From Psettodes erumei (Eukaryota > Chordata > Actinopteri > Pleuronectiformes > Psettodidae): a DNA stretch of 64,000 nucleotides. The stretch is taken from positions 4,773,001 to 4,837,000 of the forward strand of contig JAFBJZ010000660.1 of NCBI GenBank assembly GCA_016785225.1, given 5' to 3'. A model generated the notes under the pieces. The model had not been told where the DNA came from. It was given only the letters and a program-made list of their open reading frames with translations, and searched no databases. Both the position numbers and the translations under genes were made by a program. Position 1 is the stretch's first letter, and each line of letters opens with the position of its first letter. Positions 13,301-21,927 of the stretch are shown piece after piece.

Positions 13301-16300
13301 AAAGTCTCCAGCAAGCACAAGCCAAACCACAGTTTGACCATAATATGCAGGAAAAGTCATTGTCTAACCCTGACAAAGTAGCTGCACCCACAATGGCCAA
13401 CCAGGTGAGGGACAGACAGTTTGTTGAGGTCAAGGCTGAACAGGCCGCAGCAGAACATACAAATGCACAACACACCCAAGCAGAGCTGGCGAAAGATCAG
13501 CACTGGGCTCAAGTGGAGCAACCCAAAGCAGAGTCCGCTGGGTTAATTTTAGCAGGGCAGACTGGCTCAGAGAAAGTCAAAGCAGAACAGGCTGAAGCAG
13601 AGCTAACAGAGCCCACGGGAGTAAAAGAGGCTAAAGCAGAGCATAGTAAAGAGGAAAAGAGAAATGAACAAACAGAACTGTCCAGAGAAAAACAACCAGA
13701 TTGTGCAAGAGAGGAACAGACAATAGTAGAGCAGACCATAGCACATACAGTAGCAGAAATAGGAGCTGTGCGTATGAAAGAGGAGCAGGGTGAGCAGGTC
13801 AAAGCTGAACAAGCTGTAGCAGAGAGGCTAAAAGAAGAACAAATAAAAACTGAACTGCTAGAGATTGAGAAGCCAAGAATACAGCAAGCCATACAGGCCA
13901 GAAGAGACTGGATCAAAGTAGAACAAGGTGAGGAAGAACAGGTAAAAGCAGAACAAATTGAAAGACAGCAAAGGGAGGCAGAACAAACTAGCATGGAAAA
14001 GATTCAAACAGGACAGGTTGAAACAGAGCATAGCGAAGCAGTACAAAACAAGGAAGAGCGGGTAAAGGATCAACAAGACAAAACAGAGCATGAGAAACTA
14101 AAGGCAGCTGAAATGGGAAAGGTCAAAGCAGACCACATTAAAGCTAAAGATGCTAGACAAGAGCAAGCTGAGGAAGATTCAGTTCAAGTGGGTCTAGAAA
14201 ATGCAGATCAACGTACAACACAGATGAATAAAGTCAAAGAGGCAAAAGCACAGCAGACAAAATTGGACCTAGGTAAAGCAGACCTAACAAAAATGAAAGC
14301 TCTGCAGGAAAGGTTAGCAAAACCTGGAGTAAAATTAACAATGGTACAACCAGTAAAAAGTGAGCCAGATAAAGTTAAACAAGTTAAGACTGAGTTAGCT
14401 AAAGCTAAAGCAGAATTGGCCAAGATAAAGGAGAAAATGAGAGGAGAGCAAAAAGAGAAAGTAAGAAATACTATCATCATAAAAGAAGATGACATTACAA
14501 AGGGAGATGTTGCTTTGGGGGCAAATATCAATGAAAGTGAGGAGGAGAAAAAGCAGGATCAGACAACCCATGAGGAAGACTCAATTGTCAGCAGAAATGA
14601 TAGAGATCAAGCTGAGAGAAGAGCTGATGACTCTAAAAGAGAGAAATATGATTTTACTAATGCAGTTTCAACAAACAAAGTGTCGATTTCTGGAAATGAT
14701 GCCAATGAAACACCAACTTTATCTCACGACAAAGTTGAGACAGTGAATTACAAGAAATCAAAAGACAAACATAATCTTACAAGTGGATTTATAACAGAAA
14801 ATAAGCAAGAAGTAGGTAGCTTTAAATCCAATGAGATGACAGATAGTCAGTATGTTTACAGTGAGTCATCCAAAGAATTCAAATTATCCAGTGTTAATTA
14901 TTTACCTACCCATGTAGAAAATAGAGCAAAAAGTGACATTGATACTGATAAAGTGGAGAATGACCGTGTTGAAAACTTGGATAAATTTGACCCTGTGAAA
15001 CACAATAATGTTTCACAGCCAAAAGATTATGATTTGACTAAAGTGCTACCCCTTGAAAGAAAACCAAAGTTTATTGAGCACAGTGTAGGTCAAGGTAAAG
15101 AGCCGCATTTTACACCTCCCAGATCACTATCCAATAAAGACAGAGCACAGACCAAGCAAGAGATTCTGACTTCCAAGATAAAAGCACACGCTGAAAAAGA
15201 GATTTCAGCACTTAAAGAAAAAGGTTTCGCCTTTAGAGATGGGTTTATATCCAAGAATCCAACCAAGCAATTAGCAGGTAGTCAGAATTTGGGCATACGA
15301 CAGAGGCCACCATCACAGGAGGTGTCTAAAAAGCGTGACAACGCAATGTCCAGTAGTACTACACCAAAGCACCAGATGGAGCCTTCAAGAATACAGATGG
15401 AGCCAGCCAAGTCTGTGTCAACCCCCATCTCTGCTACAGTACCAGTTAAGTCTGCAGAAACCTCCAGTCAGTTAGTAGACCATTTACAGAAACAAGTTCC
15501 CAAAGAACCAGTGAAGTACGACATTGTGCCAGAACCACCCAGAGAGGCAAAACAAAAAGAAACAGATACCATGTGCATAGACAAGGGCTTGTTGGAAACT
15601 CCAAAGAATGAGAATCAATCAGGAATTAAATCACCAATGCAAAGTAAAGAGGTGGCACCCCAGAACAACCAAGGAAACCAGGGCGCAAATCAAGCAAGCT
15701 CTGGAAAACAGACAGAGAGACGTAAAGACAATTCTGCCATAGGCACTAACTGTCTGAACAAGAGGAAAGAGGATCCACCACAACCTACAGCTCTGGCCAA
15801 GGCTGAAAGCTTTAAACCTATGACAACAGAAAAGCCTGAGAGTAAATGTGAAACAGTGAATGAGGACACAGCGCCTTCACTAAATCTTGTCATTGGTCAG
15901 AACAAGAATCCCGTGGCTGATGAGAGCTTGCAGATAATGGGAATAATGGTAACTGTAAGAGAAAGAAAGTCACTTGAGAACAATAGTCAGGAGGATAACA
16001 GCACCCAAGAACCTATTAATACAAAAGAGGAAGAGCGCATTGATTCAAAGCTGGATAAATATCATCCCAACTCAGGTCTAGAAGTAAGTAAAGCAAATAA
16101 ATTTTCAAAGGAAGTTAGCATAGCAAAGCCAAAGGACAAACTTGAACAGGAAGCTCATCCCACAGTGAAGGAAGATCAAACTAAAGTAAGTGTGAACAAT
16201 CATCCAGATAATGTGCAAGAAACTAAAGAGATAATAGAGAATTGTGTGTCTGAGAAAGTAACCGAGAAAAGGAATAACCTCCAGGAGAATTCCTCTGTAA

Positions 16301-19300
16301 AGGCAAGACACTTAAGCGAAACACAACTTCAGGAACCAGTGGCCGAAAATGGTGTACCATCTATACTCACTGTACCTGCTAAAAATAAAGTGTTAGCTGA
16401 AACCCAATCCCTACCTTACAAACAGGACATAATAGCAAGAGGGACAAAAGACCACTCAAATAAAACTCCAAAAGAGAACTCAGCAAATAGCATATGGAAA
16501 GATGAAGTAAGGACAAATGCAGAGGAGAAAAATCACCAAAACACCCAAATATCACAAACCAATGGGAATGTTAGGGCCAACTTGGAGAACACAGGAATGA
16601 GCTGCAAGAATGATTCCAACAGAGCTGATGCTAAACCTGTAATAAAGCATGATGTCCAGCTACCAGTGACAGAAGATATGAGAACTGTGATGAATCCATC
16701 CAAAGGCAGAAACATAGATGACAAGAGTGTTCCACTGCTGGAAGAAAAGAGCCATGACTCAGCAATGCCATTGAATAAAACCACCCCATCTCACCATTTA
16801 TCTGAGAATCAAAACAGTCATGCACCTTCAAAATCTCAGTATAAAGAGCCAAATACTGTAGAATACAAACAGGTGGATGATGATGATGTGCATATAGACA
16901 GCATTGCCATTAGAGTTGTGCCAGCAGTAAATGAGAAGGGTGACCTGAAAATAGCAGGAAAACATCAGGTCACAACTGTCCCTTCTGATGTGGTTGCAGC
17001 TAATGAACATAAACAACTTGCACCTTCTAGTTGTGAAGAAAAAGAGAATATTTCAAACAGTGAAGACAAATCCAAAGAGCTTACCCCAGTATGTAGCCAG
17101 GAGCAGATGAAAGACAGTTTGGAAGACAAATTAGGAGAACAATATGTGTTGTCCAGTGTGAGAAAACTGTCTGAGTCAATGAAAACCAACAATGACCAGA
17201 AAAGTATGAATGCAACTACTGAGAATACTCAAGCTGATGAAAACAGAGAGCCTGAAAAAGTAAAGGAAAGTGGGAAATCGGTAGATGAATCAAAGATGCA
17301 AGCAATGGAGGGAGACTACTTTGAAGTGCAAGGGCTGGCAGAAACAAATAAACCACACAATAGTGTAAATGTTAGAGAGTCATTAGAGGGTGTTCCAAAG
17401 GGAAGGGAACTTCCAGGATTACAACCAAACAAGGCGGCTGTCAGCAATGAATCAAAAAAGGAAGTAAAAAATGAAGGCTTTGTGTTGGATCAAAGTAAAA
17501 TGAAAACAGTGGAATCGAGTTCAGTAAGCATTCAAAATGAGAACACGGAAAAGAAAAACTTGGGAACAGAAGATAAGCTAGATTTAAAACAGAGTGATGG
17601 TCCCATAGAGAGACAGAGCAATAATGAAACAATGGAAGCAGGTCAAGATAATCACTTGAGAAAACATCACACACCGAGCCAATCTTTATCAGTGAGGGAA
17701 AGACAGAGCTCAAGAAATTCACAGCCAATGAGGGAAAATGACGTAAAGGAGAAACTTGAAGTAAAACCAAAACCAAAACCAAAAGACAGGTTATCCACAA
17801 TACCTGAAATATCTGCACTTGCAGACTATGCCAGATTAAAAGTAATTGTTTCAGAAGAGCGAGCAGATACAATTCAGGAATTCCCACCAAACAAAAAAGA
17901 AGGATTCTTTCCACTGATACAGACTCGCCATAGCAGACGTCCAGTTTTCCCTGATGATCCAAAAGACATCTCTGTGAAAGGGAAAAGTTTGCCAAATAAG
18001 GCAGAGGTCAATGCCAAAGTGAAAAAAGAGCCCAAAGTATTAGTATTTCCCATTACAGAGAAAGAACATCAAAGAACAGGGATGTTCAAACTGGGAGATA
18101 AAGAGAGACAAGAGAAAAGGGTTTCAGGTGCCACAGGTGCATTAGATGCTGGGGCAAAACATGCACAACATCTCAAAGAACGAATCAAGTCACCAGCAAC
18201 TCATCTCGAGAACCAGGGAAGTGAAGAACAAGTGGCTGGAAATGATATTCAGACACTTCGTCATGAAGCTCAAAGTCATCATCAGCCATACAATCCTTCC
18301 CTGCAATCAACAACTACTACAACAACTTTACCTTCTGCAGTAAATAAGCCAAGAAACACATCTGTGTTACAACACCATAAGTCACTTGATAACTCACATG
18401 AAAACACTGAACAAGTTTCAACAAAAGCTGAAAGAACAAGATTTTTGGATAAAGTCTCTCATCCACAACCCACTTTGGAGCAAGTGAATGACATACAGGA
18501 AAGAACAACTCTAAAAAAAGATGAAAAGATTGAAAATAAACTTGCTATGATTGGGGAAGAGAGGAAACAAAAACTGAGACAAGAAAGGCTTGCAACTCAG
18601 AATGAAGAAGCCACAGGAAAACAGTCGGAAAAACAAGCATCAAGGATAGAAAAGGAGAAGACAGCAGGACACATGAGAATAAAACACATTTTAGAGGAGA
18701 GTAGAGCTTCTTTGGCTGAAGAAGAGAGGCAAGCCTTTCAGAGAGAAGAGGAGAGGATGGCAAAAGAGAGGGAGGCCATCGCTATTAAGATCAAGGAGAG
18801 GCGGGAAAAACAAAGAGAAGCAGATAGAAGAGCAGAAGAAGAAAGAAGGGCAAAACAGATAGAGGAAGACAGAGCTGCTCGAAAAGAAGAGGAGTTGAGA
18901 GAAATGCAAAGAGAGGAAGAAAGGAGAGCAAAAGAAAATGAGAAGAGAATAAAGATTGAGGAAGAGAGGGGAGCAAAACTGAGAGCAGAGGAAGAGAGGA
19001 TAAAAGAGAATGAAGAGAGGAGGAGGTTGAAAAAGCAGGAAGAGGAGAGAGCTGCACTTGAGGAGAAGCAAAGGAGGGGCGCTCAAGAGGAGCAGCAAAG
19101 GAGGGCCGCTCAAGAGGAGCAGCAAAGGAGGGCCGCACAAGAGGAGCAGCAAAGGAGGGCCGCTCAAGAGGAGCAGCAAAGGAGGGCCGCACAAGAGGAG
19201 CAGCAAAGGAGAGCTGCTAAAGAGGAGCAGCAGAAGAGAGCTGCTAAAGAGGAGCAGCAGAAGAGAGTTGCACAAGAGGAGCAGCAAAGGAGGGCCGCTC

Positions 19301-21834
19301 AAGAGGAGCAGCAAAGGAGGGCCGCACAAGAGGAGCAGCAAAGGAGAGCTGCTAAAGAGGAGCAGCAGAAGAGAGTTGCTCAAGAGGAGCAGCGGAGAAG
19401 AGTTGCACTGGAAGAGCAGCAAAGGAAATCTGCATTAGAGGAGCAGCAACGGAAAGTTGCACAAGAAAAGCAGCAAAGACGGGAACAAGAAGAGCAGCAG
19501 AGGAAAGCTGCATTAGAGGAGCAACAAAGAAGAGCACATAAGGAGCAGAAAAGGAGAGCTGCACATGAGGAGCAGCAAAAGAAAGCTGCCCGAGAGGGGC
19601 AGCAAAGACAAGCACAAGAAGAGCAGTTAAGGAGAGCTGCTCTGATTGAGGAGCAAAGGCGAGCTAAATGGAATGAGGAGAAGATGCTTGCTGAAACTGA
19701 GGAAGAAAAGAAAACAACTGAGAGAGAGGAGGAAGAATGGAAAGCTGCTGAAAAGCAGAAAACAATTAGAAAAGAAAGAGAAGAAAAACAAGCCAAAGAG
19801 GAGAGGACTAGACAACTTGAGGAGAGCCAAGCCACACTGGAAAAGGGGGAGAAGAGAGTCACACAAGAGCAGATACTGGCTCAAAGAGAGGATGAAATCA
19901 GGGCTAAAAGGAGAGAAGAAGAAGAAAAGCTTGCAGCTCAGAGAGAAAAGGAGAGAGCCACTCAGATGGAAGAGCAGAGAAGAGCAGCACAGAGGATGGA
20001 TGCTCTTCAGTACTATGCCATCACCTCAGCAGAATCAGAGAAGAAACCTTTACCTTCCCAACAAAGAAACAATCCATCAGGGCTTGAGTCAACTGAGGAC
20101 TCTGTATCCCACACAAGGCCTAATAGGTCCCATGGCGCTGTATCTCCAGCTCTATCTCTGCCCCGCTCCAACACCTCCTCTCCTGCTATGGGAGTCAAGC
20201 CCTCAATGTTCAGGGTAAAGGATAATACCATCAGAGGTTCCTCTCTCACAAAGTCAGTCAAACCACGCTTCCACAAGAACTTTGGAGACGATTTCCGAGT
20301 GGGTTCACCTTTGGAGAGGGAATCAGACAGAGGAGAGGAGGAGCAGGAGATAATGAAACGCACCTCTGGACATGGCACTCATGACATGGGGTTAAACAGA
20401 CTTCCTGCTATCAAAGAATCCTCGACTTTTCAACAACCATCTTCATCACAGAATTCCTCAGCTCATCTCCCACAACACCGGCCTTACTCCAGGAGGAGCA
20501 TCGCCATGGATGAAGATGACTCCCGCTCTATCATCAGCTACATGTCAGAGGATGTGGAGAGTTTTGCTACCAGTGCAGCAGACCTGGCAGATTTACGAGG
20601 CCTGTCCGACTACGATAGGCCAGAATCAGCCTGTAGTTTCAGCAGTGATGTGTCCCGTTGTTTGGGCAAGCCTCCAGCTGTTCCCCCAAAGAGTGAGAAA
20701 GCTTTGCGCAAGGCGAAAAGGTTGACTACTCGGAGGATAAAGAAGGAGCTGTGCAAAGCTACAGCAGACAGCCCTTCTGGAGTTGAGAAGCCCCTTCAAG
20801 AAGCCTCCAGTATTCCTCCTTCCTCCTCCACTGAGGTACGCTCCCCAAGCTGCCATGCTGTGGCTTCCCCTCATTTTTCCTCACCCGTCTCCCTCGCTCA
20901 TGCTCCAGCTCCAGCATTGGGATCTAGCTTGCCTTCTTCCCACACAGAGCTCCAATCCTCACACCAATCTGTCCATGCTTCCCCCCATGCTACTGCCCCC
21001 GTTACCCTCCCTATTTCCTCTCCTCATGCTACTGGCCCTGCTTCACACACTGCTGCTCCTAAAACAGTTACTCATGTTCCCTCTTCTCCCACTCTCCTTA
21101 ATGCCAACCATCCAGCTCCAGTGACACGGTACCATGTAGAGTCAAGCTATCCCCAGTCCTACCCACTGACCCAGCGCAAGGTGCTGCAAGACCTTGGCTC
21201 GGGTCAATATTACGTAGTGGACGTGCCTGTTCAAGTGAAAACAAAGACTTTCTTTGACCCAGAGACAGGAAAGTATGTTCAGCTGAATGTCCGTGAGTCT
21301 GGCCAGAGCACCTCCCGACCCCAGGCCCAGCAAACATACCCAAAGCCTCAACTCCAATCCCAAATGCAGGTTAAACCACAACAGAAGCCCATCTCCCAGC
21401 CCTCCCCAGCTGGCAAGCCCTTTGTGCTTTATCAAGGCTACCATGGTTATTCCCAAGGCTACCAACCTGCAGCCATCAACACCGCACCCACCCACATGTC
21501 AGCCCCTGTGACTCTCCACCAGGACCAACAGCCTGTCAGTGAGAACCGCAGCTACGGATATCCAGCCCCTGAAATGACACAGAACTCCGACGGGCTTCGC
21601 TACAGTCCAGAGAAGACACCATACATGGACACAGTTAATGATACAGAGAAAACATACAACACAGTTTACAACACACATGGCTCGTGTGAGGCGTTCCCCG
21701 AGTGTGACACAAACAGCCAGCTTGCAGGAAGCTCAGTTTGTGAAAATGATAACTCAGCCCACTCACAATATCGGCCCCGTGATATAATAACCATGAGTGA
21801 ACTGGAGGACTTTATGGAGGTGTCTGACTGGTGA
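10369..21834 (+). CDS. C10orf71/CEFIP homologue, giant single-exon muscle protein
   Basis: One uninterrupted frame of 3821 codons. Mammalian CEFIP is a cardiac and skeletal muscle Z-disc protein that binds FHL2 and affects calcineurin signalling (family knowledge). The N-terminus has the family motif GYSDTSSGGSFLDETDREVS, followed by LTDRAFRSLCIGDEA (residues about 23-60). The C-terminal third has KSEKALRKAKRLTTRRIKKE, and at residues about 3612-3643 a DUF4585-like box (QYYVVDVPVQV, then TKTFFDPETGKYVQLNV), shared with C4orf54 and PRR33. Between them lie a Glu/Lys/Gln-rich segment (about 1021-1364) and a long charged coiled coil (about 2700-3211). The coiled coil includes 14 perfect-length nine-residue repeats at 2907-3032. 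It is more than twice the length I recall for human CEFIP (about 1435 residues). The position between drgx and vstm4 matches human C10orf71. The start codon is chosen because the conserved N-terminal motif follows directly. Confidence 0.88.
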   Translation: MTSIEKCRSGRKSGGHRKQSDGGYSDTSSGGSFLDETDREVSNLTDRAFRSLCIGDEAVYNDSDLYSSSPCSQRDRQLAFSHSGQDRGREDREREELKRAAHESFTLRVQQYGQEWIHGGTSGAEIQRDPQWEAYGERTQGRVSATFQHSFVENSQQEKSVREEQLSFLSNGATELSSGQRRSRSRVSSLIRAFNSEGHRDGAGMDGKLREWNNESSWDKSALTSIQRELSEFSTSYQQNFNSGHFPSAGFSSRDTSFYASEVAAVAHMNSASSFMSASHSNHSMSAQVNCNSNFFIHSEFSPFKVWRDHNRFPFQQGEVSGFMHCSEFPKWYATPMYKELTLEAQQQGPCRLEESGIRHPRNNLAPIFPPTPPASMSTSTMLQKALAVEKRCESELAGHLPHRKRTQSLGTNRLPSQRPLTASPTIEMSRRVRDTISSVKALQQKIKMMTEQNVATEMPGNQQRVLCSNDNFMPLGNSAVTVAQDVVRGNASTTPFNISQRLTSSVHAHQEAETSEVQQCAASPQPVEHAPVRAESRGVTPDVRMSSYKSRASSLLFNLKDNRKRVKNTYSPSKFKGLEAVEKTRQPFIQEPRDTVIDIPDFPDPDIQFNQVEDSSRINAASYQYGNQYQSPGLSLATLNSHPATAHARQYGEYTLSDYQAAQIQGEMVHHSRYTNFIPENYTNNQLANGQNLHEDLSSFTPYRHGMTDKVETLEEDVYRLKQSHTATEMAKLNAVNNQTREYFISKANAEQHFNETVGRELTNADRYQQLKDNKSDYGNVSSQDRWRQTYSQDTEKLSLKAAVSPWKQEITALIEKDPHAYAYQRPAMIKEGLDLPREKYRGESQQKIYKENEKIDLRQSFDVGTSHKNTGLVNPNISNQMPQYAPFGNETVENQAYYGQQQPGALRDKHVLQKYYGHNEENEIKDNYLTQKYNRYTDQEYRNQHTMYSNKDKTMLTQETGQRKQYTPVPKGVEIQSLQQAQAKPQFDHNMQEKSLSNPDKVAAPTMANQVRDRQFVEVKAEQAAAEHTNAQHTQAELAKDQHWAQVEQPKAESAGLILAGQTGSEKVKAEQAEAELTEPTGVKEAKAEHSKEEKRNEQTELSREKQPDCAREEQTIVEQTIAHTVAEIGAVRMKEEQGEQVKAEQAVAERLKEEQIKTELLEIEKPRIQQAIQARRDWIKVEQGEEEQVKAEQIERQQREAEQTSMEKIQTGQVETEHSEAVQNKEERVKDQQDKTEHEKLKAAEMGKVKADHIKAKDARQEQAEEDSVQVGLENADQRTTQMNKVKEAKAQQTKLDLGKADLTKMKALQERLAKPGVKLTMVQPVKSEPDKVKQVKTELAKAKAELAKIKEKMRGEQKEKVRNTIIIKEDDITKGDVALGANINESEEEKKQDQTTHEEDSIVSRNDRDQAERRADDSKREKYDFTNAVSTNKVSISGNDANETPTLSHDKVETVNYKKSKDKHNLTSGFITENKQEVGSFKSNEMTDSQYVYSESSKEFKLSSVNYLPTHVENRAKSDIDTDKVENDRVENLDKFDPVKHNNVSQPKDYDLTKVLPLERKPKFIEHSVGQGKEPHFTPPRSLSNKDRAQTKQEILTSKIKAHAEKEISALKEKGFAFRDGFISKNPTKQLAGSQNLGIRQRPPSQEVSKKRDNAMSSSTTPKHQMEPSRIQMEPAKSVSTPISATVPVKSAETSSQLVDHLQKQVPKEPVKYDIVPEPPREAKQKETDTMCIDKGLLETPKNENQSGIKSPMQSKEVAPQNNQGNQGANQASSGKQTERRKDNSAIGTNCLNKRKEDPPQPTALAKAESFKPMTTEKPESKCETVNEDTAPSLNLVIGQNKNPVADESLQIMGIMVTVRERKSLENNSQEDNSTQEPINTKEEERIDSKLDKYHPNSGLEVSKANKFSKEVSIAKPKDKLEQEAHPTVKEDQTKVSVNNHPDNVQETKEIIENCVSEKVTEKRNNLQENSSVKARHLSETQLQEPVAENGVPSILTVPAKNKVLAETQSLPYKQDIIARGTKDHSNKTPKENSANSIWKDEVRTNAEEKNHQNTQISQTNGNVRANLENTGMSCKNDSNRADAKPVIKHDVQLPVTEDMRTVMNPSKGRNIDDKSVPLLEEKSHDSAMPLNKTTPSHHLSENQNSHAPSKSQYKEPNTVEYKQVDDDDVHIDSIAIRVVPAVNEKGDLKIAGKHQVTTVPSDVVAANEHKQLAPSSCEEKENISNSEDKSKELTPVCSQEQMKDSLEDKLGEQYVLSSVRKLSESMKTNNDQKSMNATTENTQADENREPEKVKESGKSVDESKMQAMEGDYFEVQGLAETNKPHNSVNVRESLEGVPKGRELPGLQPNKAAVSNESKKEVKNEGFVLDQSKMKTVESSSVSIQNENTEKKNLGTEDKLDLKQSDGPIERQSNNETMEAGQDNHLRKHHTPSQSLSVRERQSSRNSQPMRENDVKEKLEVKPKPKPKDRLSTIPEISALADYARLKVIVSEERADTIQEFPPNKKEGFFPLIQTRHSRRPVFPDDPKDISVKGKSLPNKAEVNAKVKKEPKVLVFPITEKEHQRTGMFKLGDKERQEKRVSGATGALDAGAKHAQHLKERIKSPATHLENQGSEEQVAGNDIQTLRHEAQSHHQPYNPSLQSTTTTTTLPSAVNKPRNTSVLQHHKSLDNSHENTEQVSTKAERTRFLDKVSHPQPTLEQVNDIQERTTLKKDEKIENKLAMIGEERKQKLRQERLATQNEEATGKQSEKQASRIEKEKTAGHMRIKHILEESRASLAEEERQAFQREEERMAKEREAIAIKIKERREKQREADRRAEEERRAKQIEEDRAARKEEELREMQREEERRAKENEKRIKIEEERGAKLRAEEERIKENEERRRLKKQEEERAALEEKQRRGAQEEQQRRAAQEEQQRRAAQEEQQRRAAQEEQQRRAAQEEQQRRAAKEEQQKRAAKEEQQKRVAQEEQQRRAAQEEQQRRAAQEEQQRRAAKEEQQKRVAQEEQRRRVALEEQQRKSALEEQQRKVAQEKQQRREQEEQQRKAALEEQQRRAHKEQKRRAAHEEQQKKAAREGQQRQAQEEQLRRAALIEEQRRAKWNEEKMLAETEEEKKTTEREEEEWKAAEKQKTIRKEREEKQAKEERTRQLEESQATLEKGEKRVTQEQILAQREDEIRAKRREEEEKLAAQREKERATQMEEQRRAAQRMDALQYYAITSAESEKKPLPSQQRNNPSGLESTEDSVSHTRPNRSHGAVSPALSLPRSNTSSPAMGVKPSMFRVKDNTIRGSSLTKSVKPRFHKNFGDDFRVGSPLERESDRGEEEQEIMKRTSGHGTHDMGLNRLPAIKESSTFQQPSSSQNSSAHLPQHRPYSRRSIAMDEDDSRSIISYMSEDVESFATSAADLADLRGLSDYDRPESACSFSSDVSRCLGKPPAVPPKSEKALRKAKRLTTRRIKKELCKATADSPSGVEKPLQEASSIPPSSSTEVRSPSCHAVASPHFSSPVSLAHAPAPALGSSLPSSHTELQSSHQSVHASPHATAPVTLPISSPHATGPASHTAAPKTVTHVPSSPTLLNANHPAPVTRYHVESSYPQSYPLTQRKVLQDLGSGQYYVVDVPVQVKTKTFFDPETGKYVQLNVRESGQSTSRPQAQQTYPKPQLQSQMQVKPQQKPISQPSPAGKPFVLYQGYHGYSQGYQPAAINTAPTHMSAPVTLHQDQQPVSENRSYGYPAPEMTQNSDGLRYSPEKTPYMDTVNDTEKTYNTVYNTHGSCEAFPECDTNSQLAGSSVCENDNSAHSQYRPRDIITMSELEDFMEVSDW
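19087..19464 (+). repeat. 27-bp coding minisatellite, 14 units
   Basis: Fourteen consecutive 27-base units, each encoding a nine-residue unit of the form EEQQRRAAQ, with variation (RAAK, QKRVAQ, RKSAL) toward the 3' end. Less regular copies continue to about 19640. All units keep the frame. The strand bias (purine-rich coding strand) also opens frames on the opposite strand, which are not genes. Confidence 0.9.
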
Positions 21835-21921
21835 GAACAAAGACTGAGCTTTGAATCGAGAGTGTTAATTTTGTAATAATAATGTAAAGCAGACAAGAAG
21901 CTACATAATGTATTTGTTTAA

Positions 21922-21927
21922 AATAAA
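21922..21927 (+). terminator. Candidate polyadenylation signal of the CEFIP homologue
   Basis: AATAAA lies 88 bases after the TGA stop at 21832-21834. Additional A-rich hexamers further downstream mean a longer 3' UTR cannot be excluded. Confidence 0.5.

Noticed and set aside
13509..13994. Minus-strand open frame (161 codons), cysteine- and serine-rich
   Set aside because: Shadow of the AEQ-type repeat region on the coding strand; low complexity and no start context or splice logic.
18691..19422. Long minus-strand open frame (243 codons) rich in Leu/Ser/Pro
   Set aside because: It is the antisense shadow of the purine-rich 27-bp repeat in the CEFIP homologue; composition keeps the opposite strand free of stops. 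No protein-like features.
19087..19464. Regular 27-bp repeats considered as a CRISPR-like array
   Set aside because: Units are contiguous, without spacers, keep a reading frame and lie in a eukaryotic coding exon.
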